Positions 7,059 through 10,005 of a DNA stretch of 10,005 bases are shown in pieces. The stretch lies in NCBI GenBank assembly GCA_022712235.1, contig JALAGW010000358.1, forward strand, positions 1-10,005, given 5' to 3'. A model generated the notes under the pieces. That model did not search any database. It was given only the letters and a program-made list of their open reading frames with translations, and was not told the DNA's origin. Position 1 is the first letter of the stretch. Each line of letters begins with the position of its first letter. A program made the position numbers and the translations under genes. The stretch is from Brevundimonas sp. GTDB taxonomy: Bacteria; Pseudomonadota; Alphaproteobacteria; Caulobacterales; Caulobacteraceae.

Positions 7059-7130
7059 GATGTCGTCTCGCTACCTACGCCGGCGCAGGGGAGCGCGCCT
7101 GCTTATCCCTTTGAAGCTTAGGGGTATTGT

Positions 7131-7144
7131 CCCTCTTAAGAGGG
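7131..7144. promoter_or_regulatory. Inverted-repeat cluster in the chemoreceptor/ahcY intergenic region
   Basis: CCCTCTT-AAGAGGG is a perfect 14-bp palindrome in an unusually AT-rich patch about 75 bases upstream of the chemoreceptor start. A second element just beside it, CTTAGGGG at 7117–7124, can also pair with CCCTCTTAAG, so two mutually exclusive structures are possible. It is a plausible operator or promoter-proximal site for the minus-strand chemoreceptor gene. No confident sigma factor promoter could be read on that strand. A GAATC (GANTC) methylation site lies at 7154–7158. Confidence 0.35.
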
Positions 7145-7192
7145 GGCTGCGTAGAATCCCGTAGTGTGTTGGCGCGGGGCGTGGCGTCCTGT

Positions 7193-7214
7193 CATATAAA
7201 GGTATCCTTATGTG
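7193..7214. promoter_or_regulatory. Candidate operator upstream of ahcY (SahR-like site?)
   Basis: CATATAAAGG-TAT-CCTTATGTG is an AT-rich imperfect dyad with a core AAGG-TAT-CCTT, standing out from the GC-rich surroundings. It ends five bases before the predicted -35 element of the ahcY promoter. ArsR-type SahR regulators that respond to S-adenosylhomocysteine control ahcY and methionine-cycle genes in many proteobacteria, and my memory is that alphaproteobacterial sites are AT-rich ATAAAG/CTTTAT dyads. The match is partial, with the arms offset by one base, so the regulator assignment is inference. Confidence 0.4.
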
Positions 7215-7218
7215 TTGA

Positions 7219-7247
7219 TTGCCCCGGTGGGCCGGGCGCGCTATAGC
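7219..7247 (+). promoter_or_regulatory. Caulobacter-type housekeeping promoter for ahcY
   Basis: TTGCCCC (7219–7225) and GCTATAGC (7240–7247), separated by 14 bases, resemble the Caulobacter sigma-73 consensus TTGaCgS-N10–14-GCTANAWC, with seven of eight positions matched in the -10 element. Transcription would begin near 7253, giving a leader of about 30 bases. That is too short for a SAH or SAM riboswitch. Confidence 0.55.
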
Positions 7248-7282
7248 GGCGCCTTGAAAATCCCCGCCGCGAGAACCCCTTC

Positions 7283-8674
7283 ATGACCGACTACATCGTT
7301 CGCGACATTTCCCTGGCCGATTTCGGCAACAAGGAAATCGCCATCGCCGAAACCGAAATGCCGGGCCTGATGGCTCTGCGCGAAGAGTTCGGCGCCGCCA
7401 AGCCGCTGAAGGGCGCCCGCATCGCCGGCAGCCTGCACATGACCATCCAGACGGCGGTTTTGATCCAGACCCTGGAAGCCCTGGGCGCCGAAGTGCGCTG
7501 GGCCTCGTGCAACATCTTCTCGACCCAGGACCACGCCGCCGCCGCCATCGCCGCGAACGGCACCCCGGTCTTCGCCACCAAGGGCGAGACCCTGGTGGAA
7601 TACTGGGACTACGCCCACAAGATCTTCGAATGGGCTGACGGCGGCTATCCGAACCTGATCCTTGACGACGGCGGCGACGCCACCCTGCTGTGCGTGCTCG
7701 GCCCGAAGGCCGAGAAGGACATCTCGGTCCTGTCGAACCCGCAGAACGAGGAAGAAGAAGCCCTCTTCTCCGTCATGAAGCGCTACATCGCCGAGAAGCC
7801 CGGCTTCTACTCGGCCATCCGCGACGCCATCGGCGGCGTGTCGGAAGAGACGACCACGGGCGTGCACCGCCTGTACCAGATGGCCGAGCGCGGCGAGCTG
7901 CCGTTCCCCGCCATCAACGTCAACGACAGCGTCACCAAGTCCAAGTTCGACAACCTCTACGGCTGCCGTGAATCCCTGGTCGACGCCATCCGCCGCGGCA
8001 CCGACGTCATGCTGTCGGGCAAGGTCGCCGTGGTCTGCGGCTACGGCGACGTGGGCAAGGGCTCGGCCGCCTCGCTGCGCAACGGCGGCGCCCGCGTGAT
8101 CGTCACCGAAATCGACCCGATCTGCGCCCTGCAGGCCGCCATGGAAGGCTATGAGGTCCAGACCCTGGAAGACGTCGCCGACAAGGCCGACATCTTCGTC
8201 ACCACGACCGGCAACAAGGACGTCATCCGCGTCGAGCACATGCGCGCCATGCGCAACAACGCCATCGTCTGCAACATCGGCCACTTCGACTCGGAAATTC
8301 AGGTCGCGGGCCTGAAGAACTTCAAGTGGGACAAGATCAAGGATCAGGTCCACCACGTCGAGTTCCCGGACGGCAAGAAGATCATCCTGCTGTCGGAAGG
8401 CCGTCTGGTGAACCTGGGCAACGCCACGGGCCACCCGTCCTTCGTGATGTCGGCGTCGTTCACCAACCAGACCCTGGCCCAGATCGAGCTGTGGACCAAC
8501 GCCAAGGCCTATGAGAACTCGGTCTATACCCTGCCCAAGCACCTGGATGAGAAGGTCGCCTTCCTCCACCTGGCCAAGCTGGGCGCCAAGCTGACCACCC
8601 TGACCCAGGAACAGGCCGACTACATCTCGGTCCCGACCGAGGGTCCGTTCAAGCCGGAACACTACCGCTACTAG
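7283..8674 (+). CDS. ahcY: Adenosylhomocysteinase (S-adenosylhomocysteine hydrolase)
   Basis: This 463-residue cytoplasmic enzyme is full length for the bacterial type. It reversibly hydrolyses S-adenosylhomocysteine to adenosine and homocysteine, clearing the inhibitory by-product of SAM-dependent methylation and feeding the methionine cycle. Landmarks are the substrate-domain residues His52 (SLHMTIQTA) and CNIFSTQDHAAAA, Asp in LDDGGD (129–132), GVSEETTTGV (Glu189), and the catalytic SVTKSKFDN (Lys219, Asp223, Asn224). The NAD-binding GYGDVGKG spans 253–260, with an acidic Glu277 at the end of the second strand, and the C-terminus is FKPEHYRY. The ~40-residue insert around 145–185, typical of many bacterial enzymes, is present. 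A weak GAGAA lies seven bases before the ATG. A promoter and candidate operator lie upstream and an intrinsic terminator downstream, so the gene is probably monocistronic. Confidence 0.99.
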   Translation: MTDYIVRDISLADFGNKEIAIAETEMPGLMALREEFGAAKPLKGARIAGSLHMTIQTAVLIQTLEALGAEVRWASCNIFSTQDHAAAAIAANGTPVFATKGETLVEYWDYAHKIFEWADGGYPNLILDDGGDATLLCVLGPKAEKDISVLSNPQNEEEEALFSVMKRYIAEKPGFYSAIRDAIGGVSEETTTGVHRLYQMAERGELPFPAINVNDSVTKSKFDNLYGCRESLVDAIRRGTDVMLSGKVAVVCGYGDVGKGSAASLRNGGARVIVTEIDPICALQAAMEGYEVQTLEDVADKADIFVTTTGNKDVIRVEHMRAMRNNAIVCNIGHFDSEIQVAGLKNFKWDKIKDQVHHVEFPDGKKIILLSEGRLVNLGNATGHPSFVMSASFTNQTLAQIELWTNAKAYENSVYTLPKHLDEKVAFLHLAKLGAKLTTLTQEQADYISVPTEGPFKPEHYRY

Positions 8675-8698
8675 GACCCGTTCAGGGCCTGACAGCAG

Positions 8699-8732
8699 AA
8701 ACCCCGCGCCGTAGCCGGCGCGGGGTTTTTCT
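8699..8732 (+). terminator. Rho-independent terminator of ahcY
   Basis: A perfect nine-base-pair stem (CCCCGCGCC at 8702–8710 with GGCGCGGGG at 8717–8725) closes a six-base loop and is followed by TTTTTC. Upstream AAA can extend the stem into the T-run. It begins 24 bases after the ahcY stop. The three A residues upstream make it only weakly bidirectional for the convergent cobalamin adenosyltransferase gene. Confidence 0.93.
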
Positions 8733-8756
8733 TTGGTGCGCGTCTGTTTCGGGGCG

Positions 8757-9329
8757 TCAGCGCGTCGCGCCGGGCTTCCACAGGACGTCGGCCGCGCCAT
8801 TGGCGTTGGCGCGGCGAGCGGCGACGAAGAGGTGGTCCGACAGACGGTTCAGATAGCGGACGGCCTCCGGGTTCACCGGCTCGCCCGATTCCATCAGGCG
8901 GATGGCGTCGCGTTCGGCCCGGCGACAGACGGTGCGCGCCAGATGCAGATGGGCCGACAGGGGCGAGCCGCCCGACAGGATGAAGCTGTCCAGCGGTTTC
9001 AGGCTCTCGTTCATCCAGTCGATTTCGCTTTCGATGCGCTCGACCTGGGCGGCGATGATGCGCAGGGCCTCCCACTTGGGCGCCGGCTCCAGCGGGGTGG
9101 CCAGGTCGGCGCCGAGATCGAACAGCTCGTTCTGTATGCGGCCCAGCATGGCGTCGATGCGGTCGTTCTGGCCGCTGTTCAGACGGGCCACGCCGAGGAC
9201 GGCGTTCAGTTCGTCCACCGTCCCATAGGCCTCGACCCGCAGGTCGGTCTTGGACACGGGCGCGCCGGAGGCCAGGCGGGTTTTCCCGCCGTCGCCGGTG
9301 CGCGTGTAGATCTTGTTCAGCGTGACCAT
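8757..9329 (-). CDS. pduO: PduO-type ATP:cob(I)alamin adenosyltransferase
   Basis: This 190-residue helical-bundle enzyme transfers the adenosyl group of ATP to cob(I)alamin to make coenzyme B12. Family signatures are the N-terminal ATP-binding YTRTGDGGKTRLASG (residues 8–22), YGTVDELNAVLG (35–46), the ARTVCRRAERD block (131–141) with its conserved arginines, and NRLSDHLFVAARRAN near the C-terminus. An in-frame ATG at 9380 would add 17 residues but would run back into the upstream gene. The ATG at 9329 has a GGGGGA about eight bases upstream and gives the canonical family N-terminus, so it is preferred. The start lies 23 bases after the stop of the small twin-transmembrane gene, so the two are likely one operon. 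The product would serve B12-dependent mutases or class II ribonucleotide reductase; none is in the window. Confidence 0.95.
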   Translation of the reverse strand: MVTLNKIYTRTGDGGKTRLASGAPVSKTDLRVEAYGTVDELNAVLGVARLNSGQNDRIDAMLGRIQNELFDLGADLATPLEPAPKWEALRIIAAQVERIESEIDWMNESLKPLDSFILSGGSPLSAHLHLARTVCRRAERDAIRLMESGEPVNPEAVRYLNRLSDHLFVAARRANANGAADVLWKPGATR

Positions 9330-9352
9330 CGGCCCGTCCCCCTGGTTATCAA

Positions 9353-9556
9353 TCAGCCGCCGTGCGTGGACTTCCACCACAGCCCGCCCATCAGCAGCAG
9401 GCCGGCCACGGCCTGAAGCACGACGCGCAGGCGCATCAGCTTGTTCGAGTTGGTGCGGGCGAAGTCGCCGCCGCGATACAGGGTATAGACCCCGAAACCG
9501 AGGGTGATGGTCACGGCCGCGATGGCGACGAGGATCAGGATGTCGAAGATTTCCAT
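9353..9556 (-). CDS. HIG1-type twin-transmembrane small protein
   Basis: A 67-residue protein with two predicted transmembrane helices: about residues 4–25 (IFDILILVAIAAVTITLGFG) and 46–62 (VVLQAVAGLLLMGGLWW). The polar connecting loop, YRGGDFARTNSNKLMRLR, matches the KLMRLRVxLQ signature of HIG1 domain (hypoxia-induced gene 1) proteins. Eukaryotic members assist respiratory supercomplexes and cytochrome c oxidase. The role of the small alphaproteobacterial versions is largely inferred. An AGAAGG Shine–Dalgarno lies about eight bases before the ATG. It heads a probable two-gene operon with the cobalamin adenosyltransferase gene, an association I remember as recurrent in Alphaproteobacteria. 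Short length makes the family call slightly less certain than the existence of the gene. Confidence 0.82.
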   Translation of the reverse strand: MEIFDILILVAIAAVTITLGFGVYTLYRGGDFARTNSNKLMRLRVVLQAVAGLLLMGGLWWKSTHGG

Positions 9557-9614
9557 GTCCGCCTTCTAGGCCCGGCGCGCTGCCCGCGCCAGCGCCGCGA
9601 CTGCGCGCCGCAAT

Positions 9615-9629
9615 TGCGACCTATTCGCA
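9615..9629. promoter_or_regulatory. TGCGA-N5-TCGCA dyad, candidate Fur-family box
   Basis: A perfect 5-bp inverted repeat with a five-base CCTAT spacer lies in the divergent region between the twin-transmembrane gene and the TonB-dependent receptor gene. TGC…GCA dyads of this length resemble alphaproteobacterial Fur boxes, and iron control would suit an outer-membrane receptor. The site is nine bases upstream of the TGTCA direct repeat. The Fur assignment rests on pattern resemblance only. Confidence 0.4.
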
Positions 9630-9637
9630 CACCCCGG

Positions 9638-9656
9638 TTGTCACGTCCCTGTCATT
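9638..9656 (+). promoter_or_regulatory. Candidate Pho box upstream of the TonB-dependent receptor
   Basis: TTGTCAC and CTGTCAT form a direct repeat with TGTCA at 9639 and again at 9650, an 11-base period. This is the spacing and core of PhoB boxes (CTGTCAT-N4-CTGTCAT). It lies 40–58 bases before the receptor start, where activator sites normally replace the -35 element. Several Caulobacter TonB-dependent receptors respond to phosphate starvation, which makes the reading plausible. The first half-site deviates at its outer bases. Confidence 0.45.
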
Positions 9657-9695
9657 GCTGTTGAGAGGCGCTCGCAAGATCAACCGGGGCCATTC

Positions 9696-10005
9696 ATGTC
9701 TTCCTTCACCGTTTCTCGCCGTTCGACCCTTCTGGCCGCGTCTGCGTTGGCCGTCCTCGCTACGGGTCAGGCCGCGATGGCGGAAGAGGTGGTCGTCGAC
9801 CAGACCCAGACCACGACCCAGGTCGCCGACGTCGTCGTCACGGCCGCGGGCTTCGAGCAGCGCATCACCCAGGCCCCGGCCTCGATCAGCGTCCTGACGC
9901 GCAAGCAGCTTGAAAGCGAACGCCACCAGAGCCTGGCTGAAGCCCTCGCCAACATCGAGGGCGTCGACGTCGGCGCCTCGGCGGGCACGACGGGCCGCCA
10001 GAACA
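9696..10005 (+). CDS. TonB-dependent outer-membrane receptor, 5' end (CirA/FepA-like plug)
   Basis: The first 103 codons of a gene that runs off the window. The product begins with a signal peptide (MSSFTVSRRS, hydrophobic Ala/Leu core, cleavage at AMA-EE near residue 29). A Gln/Thr-rich spacer leads into a TonB-box-like VADVVVTA (43–50). The start of the plug domain follows: QAPASISVLTRKQLES, LAEALANIEGVDVGASAGTTGRQN. These are typical of ligand-gated TonB-dependent transporters, and the TTGRQN segment resembles the colicin I/enterobactin receptor branch just before the expected IRGM motif. Substrate cannot be assigned from the N-terminus. The neighbouring cobalamin adenosyltransferase might suggest BtuB, but it is divergent and separated by another gene. 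Upstream elements hint at phosphate and/or iron regulation. Only a weak ribosome binding site (CGGGG) precedes the ATG. Confidence 0.88.
   Translation, partial: MSSFTVSRRSTLLAASALAVLATGQAAMAEEVVVDQTQTTTQVADVVVTAAGFEQRITQAPASISVLTRKQLESERHQSLAEALANIEGVDVGASAGTTGRQN

Noticed and set aside
6399..7121. A plus-strand open frame opposite the globin domain of the chemoreceptor
   Set aside because: It is an antisense shadow. The minus-strand reading contains the conserved protoglobin block.
7248..7282. A SAH or SAM riboswitch in the ahcY leader
   Set aside because: The predicted transcription start leaves only about 30 bases of leader, and no conserved riboswitch core or pseudoknot pattern is visible.
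7241..8800. A 519-codon minus-strand open frame covering ahcY
   Set aside because: It is fully antisense to ahcY and runs through its terminator hairpin, with a repetitive Val/Asp/Gly-rich translation and no recognisable domain.
9330..9380. Upstream start (9380) for the cobalamin adenosyltransferase
   Set aside because: It would overlap the preceding gene by 28 bases and add a non-homologous extension. The ATG at 9329 has a good ribosome binding site and gives the usual family N-terminus.
9696..10005. Calling the TonB-dependent receptor BtuB because of the nearby B12 gene
   Set aside because: The adenosyltransferase is divergent and one gene away, no cobalamin riboswitch is seen in the intergenic region, and the plug start looks more like the CirA/FepA branch.

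Overview
The window reads as chromosomal DNA of a high-GC alphaproteobacterium of the Caulobacterales, most likely Brevundimonas or a close relative. This is inferred from the rlmH–envC–ctpA–divergent polysaccharide deacetylase gene order, Caulobacter-style promoter elements, CcrM-type GANTC sites and the protein sequences themselves. Codon use is strongly GC-biased throughout. I see no mobile elements, tRNA or rRNA genes, or CRISPR arrays.

Region 1 (1–4108, + strand) is a cell-envelope cluster. It holds the end of rlmH (23S rRNA methyltransferase), an EnvC/LytM-like murein hydrolase activator whose start overlaps the rlmH stop, a periplasmic S41 C-terminal processing protease with an intact Ser/Lys/Gln centre, and a membrane-anchored divergent polysaccharide deacetylase. 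The EnvC-like protein and the deacetylase-fold protein both lack the metal ligands of their folds, so they probably act as regulators or binding proteins in peptidoglycan turnover. A strong hairpin at 4120–4148 separates this cluster from the convergent gene that follows.

Region 2 (4160–7058, - strand) holds two genes. The upstream one encodes a soluble globin-coupled chemoreceptor (heme-binding protoglobin, HAMP, MCP signalling domain), a likely oxygen or gas sensor. The downstream one encodes a secreted metal-dependent amidohydrolase of the Xaa-Pro dipeptidase/imidazolonepropionase-like group. The 73-bp gap between them contains a perfect 18-bp palindrome and a 9-bp-stem hairpin that buries the amidohydrolase ribosome binding site.

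Region 3 (7059–8735) is a regulatory intergenic stretch followed by ahcY (S-adenosylhomocysteine hydrolase, + strand). A candidate operator lies immediately upstream of a Caulobacter-type promoter, and the gene ends at a canonical rho-independent terminator.

Region 4 (8757–9556, - strand) is a two-gene unit: a small HIG1-type twin-transmembrane protein and a PduO-type ATP:cob(I)alamin adenosyltransferase. Divergent from it, and running off the window end, is a TonB-dependent outer-membrane receptor. Its upstream region carries an 11-bp-spaced TGTCA direct repeat resembling a Pho box and a TGCGA-N5-TCGCA dyad resembling an alphaproteobacterial Fur box.

I found no clearly new multi-gene system. 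The most interesting points are the regulatory structures and the degenerate enzymes of the envelope cluster.
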